DNA of 64,000 bases from Burkholderia sp. PAMC 26561 (GTDB lineage: Bacteria; Pseudomonadota; Gammaproteobacteria; Burkholderiales; Burkholderiaceae), in contig NZ_CP014307.1 of the NCBI RefSeq assembly GCF_001557535.2, positions 186,001 to 250,000 of the forward strand, written 5' to 3'. How positions within the stretch are numbered: position 1 is the first letter of the stretch; every line of letters begins with the position of its first letter. Made by a program: the position numbers and the translations under genes. Below are positions 43,258-51,698 of the stretch, in pieces. Below the pieces are notes generated by a model. It worked only from the letters and a program-made list of their open reading frames with translations. It was not told where the DNA came from and did no database searches.

Positions 43258-44547
43258 TCAGCCTCCGCTCGCCGCTGCAACCGGGTCGCCGCCCGACTGG
43301 CAGAGGCGCGTCGCCACGCGCATGAGCACAGTCATGCCCGTGTCGAGATCATCCGAATGCGTGTCCTCATTTTCGTTGTGCGCAATACCGCCAACGCTCG
43401 GCACGAACACGAGTCCCGTCGGACACGTGTCGAGCAGACTGAGCGCGTCGTGGCCGGACACTGTATCGATCTCCCGGCTGCGCACGCCCGCCTCCAATGC
43501 ACAAAGCTTCACGAGCTCACCCACCGCCGGCGGCAGCACGCGAATCGAACGGCTCGTGCGATTGCCGATCTCGACGGCGACGTTGGCGCGCTGCGCCGCA
43601 GTATCGATGGCTTGCATCGCGATGATTTCCGCTTCCTGGAGAATGCTGTCGTCCACGGCGCGCAACTCGATGGACAAATCCGTTTGCGACGGCACGACAT
43701 TAGGCGAGTTGGGCTGCACGACGAGCCTTCCCACGGACGTATGAATCCGGTCCGGCCATTTGTCCGCAATGGCCCGAACGTCGCAGATCAATTGTGCCGC
43801 GGCGAACAGTGCGTCGCGTCGCGCGCCCATTTTTGCGGGACCGGTATGCGCCTGTTCACCTTTGAACGACACGTCGATTTTCGCGGCACCCCAATTACGC
43901 GTGACGATCCCGATGGGCACCTCGTCCGCTTCCAGCAGCCCGCCCTGCTCCACATGCAACTCGACATAGCAGGATGGCACGCAGGGCGGCGCGTCCGTGC
44001 CACGATAACCAATCGCCGCGAGGGCGTCGGAAAGCGTCACGCCGTCGTCGTCGCGGCTCGCGAGTGCATCGTTCATGCTCATCTTGCCAACGTATGTTCC
44101 GCTGCCGAGCAGACTCGGACGAAACCGCGCGCCTTCTTCGTTCGTCCAGTTCACCGCGCAAAAATCGCTGTCGAACGATACACCCGCGCGTTTTGCCAGC
44201 ATCAGCCGCCGTCCGGCTTCGAAGGCCGCCAGCACACCGAGCACGCCATCGAAGCGCCCGCCACGCGGCTGGCTGTCGAGATGCGAGCCCATCATCACGA
44301 GGGGCGCGCCGGCGCGATCCGCGAGACGGAAGATGCCGAATTGATTGCCGACGCCATCCTTCGAAACTTCGGCGCCGGCCTCCCGCAACAGCGCGGCGAA
44401 CGCATCGCGCGCCTCGCCGTCCTCCGCGCTTGCGCACAGGCGCGTCACGCCACCGGTCGCAAGGCCGCCGAACTGTGCAAACCGGGCGAGCAGGCTCGCC
44501 AGCTTGCCGGTCTCGGATGCATCAGGGATGGATGAGTTCGATGTCAT
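43258..44547 (-). CDS. M20-family amidohydrolase (N-carbamoyl amino acid hydrolase/allantoate amidohydrolase type)
   Basis: A 429-residue zinc-dependent hydrolase of the HyuC/AllC/UAA group. Metal-site pieces are GSHLDSQPRGGRFDG (His, Asp), NWTNEEGARF (Glu) and ELHVEQGGLLE (His). The dimerisation domain has GEQAHTGPAKMGARRD, and SVGGIAHNENED lies near the end. The group cleaves carbamoyl or amide bonds of small amino acid derivatives. The ATG at 44547 overlaps the end of the DeoR gene by 26 bp. It shares the operon with an amidase and an amide-type transporter, so it probably performs a second C-N cleavage. Confidence 0.88.
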   Translation of the reverse strand: MTSNSSIPDASETGKLASLLARFAQFGGLATGGVTRLCASAEDGEARDAFAALLREAGAEVSKDGVGNQFGIFRLADRAGAPLVMMGSHLDSQPRGGRFDGVLGVLAAFEAGRRLMLAKRAGVSFDSDFCAVNWTNEEGARFRPSLLGSGTYVGKMSMNDALASRDDDGVTLSDALAAIGYRGTDAPPCVPSCYVELHVEQGGLLEADEVPIGIVTRNWGAAKIDVSFKGEQAHTGPAKMGARRDALFAAAQLICDVRAIADKWPDRIHTSVGRLVVQPNSPNVVPSQTDLSIELRAVDDSILQEAEIIAMQAIDTAAQRANVAVEIGNRTSRSIRVLPPAVGELVKLCALEAGVRSREIDTVSGHDALSLLDTCPTGLVFVPSVGGIAHNENEDTHSDDLDTGMTVLMRVATRLCQSGGDPVAAASGG

Positions 44548-45271
44548 GCTCAGCAAATATGTCCTTGAATGGAGCGGGTGGCGCGCGGTCACAGACCACC
44601 GTTACTTTTTCCGTGATCGGAAAAGTGTTGAGGTACGCTTCGCGTCCGAATTTGTCGATGTCGGCGAGGATCACCGACAAGCGCGTCTGCAACTTCAGCA
44701 CCCCGCGCAGGTTTGATTCGTGTTCTTCATAATCCATCCAGCCATGCTTCAGGTCACAGGCGGCGATTCCCATGAACGCGGCATCGTAGAAAAAACGTCG
44801 CGCGTAAGACAGCGTCTCGTAGCCGACCAGCGCGTTGTCCTTGCCGCGCAGCATGCCCGGCGTCAAGTTCACGCGGGTGACGCTCGTGCCGAGCAGCAGT
44901 GCAATATCGATGGAGTTCGTCGTCACCGTCACGTTGCGTCCGATCAGCCGTCGGGCAAATGCAACGGTGGTCGTTCCTGAATCGATGAACAGCGACATGC
45001 CGTCCTCCACCAGCGGCACCGCCAGTTCCGCAACACGCGCCTTGCCGCGCACGTTGACCTTGCCCCGCTCCGTGACGGGACGTTCGACATCCAGCCGCGG
45101 CGGGACGGCGCCGCCATAGATGCGCCGCAACATGCCGCTTTGCTCGAGTTCCTTGAGGTCGCGGCGGATGGTTTCCTCCGACACGCTCAAGAGCTTGGCA
45201 AGGGGCGTCACCGAGACGCGCCCGTTGTCGCGAAGCCGGGTCAAAATCTCCTGATATCTATGCTCGGACAT
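44522..45271 (-). CDS. DeoR/GlpR-family transcriptional regulator
   Basis: A 249-residue DeoR-type repressor. The N-terminal helix-turn-helix (about 5-60) has VSVTPLAKLLSVSEETIRRDLKELE followed by the GMLRRIYGGA hinge. The C-terminal sugar-phosphate-isomerase-like sensor has SLFIDSGTTTVAFAR. DeoR sensors usually bind phosphorylated metabolites, which fits the two kinases encoded downstream. It sits inside the operon, between the amidase and the M20 hydrolase. Confidence 0.9.
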   Translation of the reverse strand: MSEHRYQEILTRLRDNGRVSVTPLAKLLSVSEETIRRDLKELEQSGMLRRIYGGAVPPRLDVERPVTERGKVNVRGKARVAELAVPLVEDGMSLFIDSGTTTVAFARRLIGRNVTVTTNSIDIALLLGTSVTRVNLTPGMLRGKDNALVGYETLSYARRFFYDAAFMGIAACDLKHGWMDYEEHESNLRGVLKLQTRLSVILADIDKFGREAYLNTFPITEKVTVVCDRAPPAPFKDIFAEHDIELIHP

Positions 45272-45311
45272 GAATTGTTCTGTTCTTGCTCTTCTACGAT
45301 GGCAGCCGTCC

Positions 45312-46850
45312 TCAATCCTGAAGGACGGGCGTTCGCCGATGACCTCCGGCGGTTTCGTAATCGTATGCCATCGCGAGCAGCGCCGGCTCGCTCCATCGGC
45401 GGCCGACGAAAATCAGGTTGAACGGCGAGCCCGATTCGTAATATCCGGCCGGCAACGTGACGCCCGGCAAGCCTGCAATATTGATCTCGCACACCGTTGT
45501 TTCATGCAGCGTTTCGGTGCCCTCCCGCGGCGGCAACGCGTCGCGCAATTGCGGGAACACGAGACCGTCGAGCGCATGCTTCGTCATGACGTCTTCGAAG
45601 ATCGACAGATAGGTTTCGCGCAGCGCATAGAACGCGCCGATCACCGGCGGCGCTGCTGCGTCTTGCAGATTTGCTTCCATGTCGGGCAGCGTCGACATGT
45701 AGGTCAGCACGCCCCCGGGCCCGAACGGATCTTCCGCGCGGGTCGCATGGACGAAATCCGTCCATGTCTTGATCGTGTTGCCGGGACCGAGACGCTCGAG
45801 ATACTTCTGCATGTCGTACGGAAGGCTTTCCATGCCGCGTGCATCGAAGTGATCCGATCCCGGCGCAGGCTTGCCGAGCGCTGCGAAGCCACTGCCGGCG
45901 AAGGGGTCTGCAACCAGGATCGCGCCGCGTGCTTCGAGCTCTTCCTGTGCGCGTTCATAAAGCGCAATCGTTTCTTCCGATAACCCCCGGTCACGCCAGC
46001 CCGGACCGTAAAGTCCCAGCCGCTTGCCCTTGAGCGCGTCGTCACGCAAGCCCGCCGCGTAACCACCGGGCGGCTTCATGCCGACACCGGCCACGGTCTT
46101 CAGGTCCTCTTCGGAAAAACCCGCGAGTGCGTCGAGCGTCAGCGCCGCGTCGCGTACGCAACGGGCGATAGGGCCGACCACGTCGCGCGTGCTGCCTGCA
46201 AGCGGCATCACGCCTGCGTTGGGAACGAGCGCGAAGGTTGGTTTGATACCGACCAGCGCCTGCGCCGATGCCGGGTTCTGGATCGAACCGCCCGTTTCCT
46301 CCGCGAGACCAAGAACGGCCATGCTCGCACCGACCGCCGTCGCCGTGCCTGCGCTGCTGCCTCCAGGCATGAACGATACATCGACCGCGTTGAGCGTGGG
46401 ACCCGCCCAGCTATCGTTTGCATGCGAACCTGTGGCGCTGAGCACGGGTACGTTCGTCTTGCCGAGAATCACGCAACCCGCCGCACGCATGCGAGCCACG
46501 ACCGGAGAGTCCGTGGACGGCATCAGGTCCACGCCGCCGGTCGGGCTGTAAAGCAGCGTCCAGCCGGCGGTCGTGGGGAAACCCGCCATGTCCATGGTGT
46601 CCTTCACGACCACCGGCACGCCCGCGAGGGGCCCGAGCGTCTCACCCGCCGCGCGGCGGGCGTCGATGGCGCGGGCGTCATCGAGTGCGTCCGGATTCAG
46701 GAAGATGATCGCGTTATAGCGCGGATTGAACTTTGCTATACGTTCGAGGAACGCAGCAGTCAGCGACTCGGAAGTCATCGCGCCGCTGGCAAAGCCGGAC
46801 TGGACTTGTTCGACGGTGAGTTCGGTGACATCGATGGTCGTGTCGGTCAT
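45312..46850 (-). CDS. Amidase-signature family amidase
   Basis: A 512-residue amidase-signature enzyme. The Lys-cisSer-Ser triad is visible as K83 (VVVKDTMDM), S165 (MPGGSSAGTA) and S189 (ETGGSIQNP), with the usual 24-residue spacing between the serines. The family hydrolyses amides and sometimes acyl-ethanolamides to acid plus amine. It lies just downstream of the second ABC transporter gene set and 40 bp before deoR. The substrate cannot be read from sequence. Confidence 0.92.
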   Translation of the reverse strand: MTDTTIDVTELTVEQVQSGFASGAMTSESLTAAFLERIAKFNPRYNAIIFLNPDALDDARAIDARRAAGETLGPLAGVPVVVKDTMDMAGFPTTAGWTLLYSPTGGVDLMPSTDSPVVARMRAAGCVILGKTNVPVLSATGSHANDSWAGPTLNAVDVSFMPGGSSAGTATAVGASMAVLGLAEETGGSIQNPASAQALVGIKPTFALVPNAGVMPLAGSTRDVVGPIARCVRDAALTLDALAGFSEEDLKTVAGVGMKPPGGYAAGLRDDALKGKRLGLYGPGWRDRGLSEETIALYERAQEELEARGAILVADPFAGSGFAALGKPAPGSDHFDARGMESLPYDMQKYLERLGPGNTIKTWTDFVHATRAEDPFGPGGVLTYMSTLPDMEANLQDAAAPPVIGAFYALRETYLSIFEDVMTKHALDGLVFPQLRDALPPREGTETLHETTVCEINIAGLPGVTLPAGYYESGSPFNLIFVGRRWSEPALLAMAYDYETAGGHRRTPVLQD

Positions 46851-46900
46851 GGAAAGATATCCGGTTTCAAACGAGCAATGAATGGAGTGGTTCTGGCGCT

Positions 46901-47629
46901 TCAGGCAATACCGGCGAACTCGTCGAGCATTGCCGGGTCCGTGACGATCTCGGGCGGAATCTCGCGCGTGACCGTGCCCTTTTGCAGGATCAGGATGCGC
47001 TGCGACAGTGACGCAATGAAGTTGAGGTTCTGCTCGACCAGCAAGATGGTGAGGCTGCGCTGCTCGGCAACACCCTTCAATGTGTCGATGATTTCGTCGA
47101 TGATCGACGGCTGGATCCCTTCCGTGGGTTCATCGAGCAATACGATTTTTGGTCCGCCGCACAGGCATCGCGCGAGCGCCAGCAATTGCTGCTCCCCGCC
47201 CGATAGCGCGCCGCCCGGGCGGTCGAGATACGCTTTCAGACGTGGAAACAGTTCGAGGATTTCCGCGATCGTCTCTGTCTCGCCGCGCTTTGACAGCAGG
47301 CATCCCACACGCAGGTTTTCCATCACGCTCAATGTCGGGAAAATCTCGCGGCCCTGCGGCACATAGCCGATTCCCGCCTTGGCGCGAGCCGTGGCGCTGT
47401 AATGCGTGATGTCCACGCCATTGAAGCGCACGGTCCCGGAGGTCGTCGGCAAATGCCCGGTCAGCGTGCGCAGCAGCGTGGTCTTGCCCATGCCGTTATG
47501 GCCGAGAATCCCCACGCGCTCGCCTGCCTTCACGGAGAAATTCACTTGATTGAGAATCGGGATGCGGCCGTAGCCGGAGCATAACTGCGTCGCCTCGAAG
47601 AGCACCGTGCCCGCGTTTTCGCCGCTCAT
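46901..47629 (-). CDS. Second ABC transporter ATP-binding protein (UrtE/LivF-like)
   Basis: A 242-residue ABC ATPase. Walker A is ILGHNGMGKTTLLRTLTG, the signature LSGGEQQLLALARCL and Walker B IVLLDEPTEGIQPSII. It is paralogous to the ATPase at 36476. It overlaps its upstream neighbour by four bases, and the amidase gene follows after 50 bp. Confidence 0.93.
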   Translation of the reverse strand: MSGENAGTVLFEATQLCSGYGRIPILNQVNFSVKAGERVGILGHNGMGKTTLLRTLTGHLPTTSGTVRFNGVDITHYSATARAKAGIGYVPQGREIFPTLSVMENLRVGCLLSKRGETETIAEILELFPRLKAYLDRPGGALSGGEQQLLALARCLCGGPKIVLLDEPTEGIQPSIIDEIIDTLKGVAEQRSLTILLVEQNLNFIASLSQRILILQKGTVTREIPPEIVTDPAMLDEFAGIA

Positions 47630-48351
47630 GCTGCACGCCTCCCGAGATACACATCCTTCACACGCTGGTCGGACAAGACAGTGTCCACCGATCCTTCCAC
47701 CAGCACCGCACCTTGCGAGAAGACAGTCACGGTGCGTGCAATCATGCGAATGAACTGCATGTCGTGTTCCACCACGACCAGGGCCTGCGTCTTGTTGATT
47801 TCCTGAATCAGCTCCGCGGTGCGATGCACTTCTTCGTGGTTCATGCCGGCGGCAGGTTCATCGAGCAGAATCAATTCGGGTTCCTGAGCAAGTACCGTTG
47901 CGATCTCGACCCACTGCCGCTGTCCGTGCGCGAGCTGACCGACGATCCGGTCCGCGATGCCATCGAGTTTGAGCCGGGTCAGCGTTTGATCCACGATACG
48001 ACGCGCATGCGCCAGCGACTTGCGCCGCCCCGCGCCAATGAACACGTTCTCGCGCACGCTGAGTCCGTTGAACACGTTGGGCACTTGCGTCTTGATACCC
48101 ACGCCCAGCCGAGCGATCTGATGCGGGTTACTGCCGGTGACATCGTGGCTGCGGAAATGAATGCTGCCTTCGGTTGGTTTCAACTGTCCCGTAAGCATCT
48201 TGAAGAAGGTGCTTTTGCCCGCGCCGTTCGGGCCGATCAGGCAGCGCAGTTCGACTTCGCGCAGCGTGAAATCGACTTCGCGTACAGCGGTCACACCGCC
48301 AAAGCGCATGGTGACGCCCTTGGCCTGGAGAAGCGGAGGAAGAGCATTCAT
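47626..48351 (-). CDS. Second ABC transporter ATP-binding protein (UrtD/LivG-like)
   Basis: A 241-residue ABC ATPase. Walker A is LIGPNGAGKSTFFKMLTG, the signature variant LAHGQRQWVEIATVLA and Walker B LILLDEPAAGMNHEE. It starts at the ATG at 48351, overlapping the permease stop (ATGA). A much longer open frame upstream is only the shadow of the permease gene. It is paralogous to the ATPase at 37180. Confidence 0.92.
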   Translation of the reverse strand: MNALPPLLQAKGVTMRFGGVTAVREVDFTLREVELRCLIGPNGAGKSTFFKMLTGQLKPTEGSIHFRSHDVTGSNPHQIARLGVGIKTQVPNVFNGLSVRENVFIGAGRRKSLAHARRIVDQTLTRLKLDGIADRIVGQLAHGQRQWVEIATVLAQEPELILLDEPAAGMNHEEVHRTAELIQEINKTQALVVVEHDMQFIRMIARTVTVFSQGAVLVEGSVDTVLSDQRVKDVYLGRRAA

Positions 48352-49406
48352 CAGTGCGACTCCGGCTTGGCGGTGGCGGACGAAGGCGGCGCGCCGGCAG
48401 CGCCTTTTGTCGGCGAGCCCAGTCGCAACAACAAGGAGCGCGCGACAGGCACGACGCCCTGCGGCACGAGCAGCACAAACGCGACGAGCACGATGCCAAG
48501 CCCCAGACTCGGGTCGATCACATGCTGTGTTCCAGCAATATTGATCAGATACTGGATGGCAACCGCGCCGAGTATCGGTCCGATCAGCGTGCCCAGCCCG
48601 CCGATCAGCACGGAAATGATGACCTGCGCCGACATGGTGAGCGCGAACACCGTCGGGCTGATGAAGCCACCCCAGTTCGCGAAGATGCAGCCCGCCGCGC
48701 CCGCAATGCCCGCGCCGACCATGAACGACATCAGCTTGTACATGCGCGGGTCGTAGCCGATCAGCATGGCGCGGGTTTCGTTCTCGCGGATCGCGACCAC
48801 GACCCGTCCGAAACGCGACGCGAGAATCCACTTGAGCAACCCGTACACCACGATCAGCGCGCCCATTGCGACATACCAGACACCGATCTGGTCGAGCTGC
48901 TCGTCCGGTTTTCCCGGCGGCGCAAACACGGGGATGGCAGGGATGCCGTTGAAGCCGCCGAGCACCGCTTCACCAATGTGATACTGGCTGCCCGAGGTCG
49001 AGTTCATCAGTTCGAACAGGATCACCGAAACGGTCAGCGTGATCACGCCAATGTAGGCATCGGATATACGGCCGTAGAACATGAAGTAGCCGAGCAACGC
49101 GGCGAACAACATGGGGGCGATGATCGACAATGCGGCGGCCAGCGTGGTATCGCCGAAATTGATCGCCGCAATGGCATACGTGTAGGCGCCGATGCCGAGA
49201 AACGCGGCTTGCCCGAACGACAGGATGCCCGCATAGCCCCACACGAAGCCCTGGCTCAAACCGTAGATGGCCATGCCCGCGAACAGCGTTGCCTGCATTA
49301 CGCCGAACGCGCTGATGGTGCGAGGCAATGCGAACATGACCACGAGGCAGATCATCACGACCGCCAGCGTGCCGCCCAGAAAAGATCTCGACCGAAGCGA
49401 TTTCAT
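48351..49406 (-). CDS. Second ABC transporter permease (UrtC/LivM-like)
   Basis: A 351-residue permease with about nine to ten hydrophobic segments. It has GYAGILSFGQAAFLGIGAYTYAI (LivM signature) and a coupling loop with FGRVVVAIRENETRAMLIGY. Four-base overlaps on both sides join it to the ATPase and the other permease genes. Confidence 0.93.
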   Translation of the reverse strand: MKSLRSRSFLGGTLAVVMICLVVMFALPRTISAFGVMQATLFAGMAIYGLSQGFVWGYAGILSFGQAAFLGIGAYTYAIAAINFGDTTLAAALSIIAPMLFAALLGYFMFYGRISDAYIGVITLTVSVILFELMNSTSGSQYHIGEAVLGGFNGIPAIPVFAPPGKPDEQLDQIGVWYVAMGALIVVYGLLKWILASRFGRVVVAIRENETRAMLIGYDPRMYKLMSFMVGAGIAGAAGCIFANWGGFISPTVFALTMSAQVIISVLIGGLGTLIGPILGAVAIQYLINIAGTQHVIDPSLGLGIVLVAFVLLVPQGVVPVARSLLLRLGSPTKGAAGAPPSSATAKPESH

Positions 49407-50269
49407 GAGCTGCGCCTGAGGAAACGTCCGGTGATGCCCTGCGGCAGGATGCGGATCAGCAAGACCGCTGAAGCAAGCAGCGCGATATCGCCTATGACAG
49501 GCGTAGACATGAACGAGACGATCTCGTTGATGAAGCCAAAGAGCCCCGCCGCGAGTCCCGTTCCCGCGATGATCGCAGGGCCACCACCCAGCACGGTAAT
49601 GAACGCCTTTGCAATGTACGCGCCGCCCATGCCGGGCGAGACACCTGAAATCGGCGACAGCACGCCGCCCGCAAGACCGGCGAGCGCGGCGCCAAGAGAG
49701 AACGTCGCCATGTAGACCGCCGACGGCCTGACCCCGAGCGAAGCCGACATCGCCGGATTCTGCATGGTGGCACGCAGGATCAGGCCGAAGCGCGTGCGGC
49801 GCAAGAGCATGAGCAAGGCAGCGAGCACGACAATGCCTATGCCGATGATCACCAGGCTGTACGCACTCACGCGGTATTGCCCGATCGAAAAACTCCCCAC
49901 CGGCATCTGCACCGACTTCACCACGTTACCGAAGATGGACGTGATCAGCCCGATGAGACCCAGGCTGATGCCCCACGTGGCGAGCATCGTGTCCATCATG
50001 CGGCCGTAAAGAAACCGGATGATGGTGCGCTCGAGGATCAGACCCACCAGGCCGACGACGATAGGCGGCAGGATCAGCATCGATACCCAGATGTTGACGC
50101 CTGCCGTGCTGGCCGTCACGGCTGTGTAAGCGCCGAGCATCATGAACTCGCCGTGCGCGAGATTGATGATGCGCATCATGCCGTAGATGACGCCGAGGCC
50201 GATCGTGATGAGCACAAGCGTGGCGACGCCGGTCAGCACATTGAAGGCGAGTAGCCCGGTCAGGTCCAT
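49403..50269 (-). CDS. Second ABC transporter permease (UrtB/LivH-like)
   Basis: A 288-residue permease with about eight hydrophobic segments. It has the LivH signature GMMRIINLAHGEFMMLGAY and a coupling loop with RFGLILRATMQNPAMSASLG. The ATG at 50269 begins the first membrane segment. The frame continues upstream over the end of the binding-protein gene with Arg/Ser-rich residues that are not protein-like. Confidence 0.92.
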   Translation of the reverse strand: MDLTGLLAFNVLTGVATLVLITIGLGVIYGMMRIINLAHGEFMMLGAYTAVTASTAGVNIWVSMLILPPIVVGLVGLILERTIIRFLYGRMMDTMLATWGISLGLIGLITSIFGNVVKSVQMPVGSFSIGQYRVSAYSLVIIGIGIVVLAALLMLLRRTRFGLILRATMQNPAMSASLGVRPSAVYMATFSLGAALAGLAGGVLSPISGVSPGMGGAYIAKAFITVLGGGPAIIAGTGLAAGLFGFINEIVSFMSTPVIGDIALLASAVLLIRILPQGITGRFLRRSS

Positions 50270-50282
50270 GGGTTGCGCCTCC

Positions 50283-51524
50283 TCAGGCCGGCGTGAACTG
50301 CTTGTTCGTGCGGGGTGACTTGATGAGATCGCACGCGCCGCCCGTGTCCGACGGGAACTGGTTCGGGAATGTCTGCAGGATGTCCCACACCTTGTCTTTC
50401 GGCCGTGCAAGGTAGGCGTTCCGAATGGTGTGATGCGTCGCCGGATCCATCTTGACCGTACCCGATGGTCCTTCGATCGTGATGCCGGTCTCGAGCGCCG
50501 TCACGACCTTCGCCTGCTCTACCGACCCGGCTTTCTTCACCGCCTCGGCCCACAGCATGATGCCTTCGTAGGTGGCGGTATCGAGCTCGCCGAGGTCCGT
50601 CAGGCTGGGCCCGTACTTCGCCTGCATGCCTTTGACGAAGGCGTTCGCGTTTGGCGTGTTGAGGTTGTTGTAGAAGCCGAAGCACGTGATGATGCCGTCG
50701 GTGGTCGCGGCGTCCATGGTCGTGAGTTCATCGCCGAGACCGAACACGGTCGCACCCACCGGGATCTTCGACTTCATTCCCGCTGCAGCCCACTGCCGGT
50801 AGAAACCAACATGGTTCGCGCCGACCAGCGCCGAGAGCACCATGTCCGGCTTCGCTTCCTGAATGCGGCTGATGGTGGAGGAAAAGTTGGTGACATCGAG
50901 CGGGAAGAAATCGGTATTGACCACCGTGCCGCCCGCCGCCTTCACGAACTTCGTCATCCAGCTTGCGGTGATGTGACCATAGTTGTAGTCAGCCGCGATG
51001 ATATAAACCTTCTTGCCCCAGTTCTTCATTGCGTATTCGACGATGTGGTCCACCGTCTGCGCGGGCGTCGTGCCGGTACAGAACACGTTGCGGTCGCACA
51101 CACCGCCTTCGTATTGCGTGTTGTAGAAATAGAGCGTCTTGCTGCGATCGAAGATCGGCCGGATGGCTTCACGCGAAGCCGACGTAATGCCGCCCTGGAT
51201 CACATCGACCTTGTCCTGCAGCACCAGTTGCTGCGCATATTGCGTGTAGAGCTGAATGCTGCTTTGTGTGTCGTAGGCAATCAGCTTGACCGGCCGCCCG
51301 AGAAGGCCGCCCTTGTCGTTGATCTGCCCGACGGCGAATTCCGTCGCCTGTATCATGCGCCGGCCCTCGAGGCCAAGCGCGCCGGTTCCATCCAGGAGGC
51401 TTCCCAGCTTGATCGGCTCCGCCGCCGACGCGTTGCGGGTGACGTACGGCCCCACCAGTGCACCTACCGCGGCCGCCGCTCCAAATTTCAACGCTTTACG
51501 ACGAGATCCGGATTCCATAGTCAT
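50283..51524 (-). CDS. Second ABC transporter substrate-binding protein, Tat-exported
   Basis: A 413-residue amide/urea-type binding protein with a twin-arginine signal (SRRKALKFGAAAAVGALVGP, cleavage after ASA). The mature start is AEPIKLGSLLDGTGALGLEG, and VCDRNVFCTGTTPAQTVDH and IAADYNYGHITASW parallel the binding protein at 39921. The paralogue uses a Sec signal, so the two are exported by different routes. GGAG seven bases upstream supports the ATG at 51524. It opens the second amide-type operon behind an AraC gene and its terminator. Confidence 0.9.
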   Translation of the reverse strand: MTMESGSRRKALKFGAAAAVGALVGPYVTRNASAAEPIKLGSLLDGTGALGLEGRRMIQATEFAVGQINDKGGLLGRPVKLIAYDTQSSIQLYTQYAQQLVLQDKVDVIQGGITSASREAIRPIFDRSKTLYFYNTQYEGGVCDRNVFCTGTTPAQTVDHIVEYAMKNWGKKVYIIAADYNYGHITASWMTKFVKAAGGTVVNTDFFPLDVTNFSSTISRIQEAKPDMVLSALVGANHVGFYRQWAAAGMKSKIPVGATVFGLGDELTTMDAATTDGIITCFGFYNNLNTPNANAFVKGMQAKYGPSLTDLGELDTATYEGIMLWAEAVKKAGSVEQAKVVTALETGITIEGPSGTVKMDPATHHTIRNAYLARPKDKVWDILQTFPNQFPSDTGGACDLIKSPRTNKQFTPA

Positions 51525-51551
51525 CGATTCGCTCCGCATGCGATTGTGTTT

Positions 51552-51627
51552 GATTTGCCCGGTTTCAGTGTAGGCAAACAAAAATCCGCAAGATATTTAT
51601 CAAAATAATCAATACATCGGGCAAATC
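51552..51627. promoter_or_regulatory. Widely spaced inverted repeat upstream of the second ABC operon
   Basis: GATTTGCCCG (51552-51561) and CGGGCAAATC (51618-51627) are perfect 10-bp inverted copies around an AT-rich 56-bp stretch that should hold the promoter. The outer copy is also part of a direct repeat ATCGGGC-AA-ATCGGGC (51616-51631). The adjacent AraC regulator is the obvious candidate ligand. Confidence 0.55.
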
Positions 51628-51644
51628 GGGCATGACCAGACAAG

Positions 51645-51668
51645 AAAAAAGGCGCTTGTGAAGCGCCT
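51645..51668 (-). terminator. Intrinsic terminator of the AraC-family gene
   Basis: On the minus strand AGGCGCTTCACAAGCGCCT (51668-51650) forms an 8-bp stem with a 3-base loop and is followed by six Ts. It lies 30 bp after the AraC stop and separates the regulator from the operon promoter. Confidence 0.85.
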
Positions 51669-51698
51669 TGCGCGATGCATGCCGGTTTTGGAGCCGAC

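Noticed and set aside
48354..49715. A 453-residue plus-strand frame
   Set aside because: Antisense to the two permease genes of the second transporter; composition rich in Arg, His and Asp as expected of a shadow.
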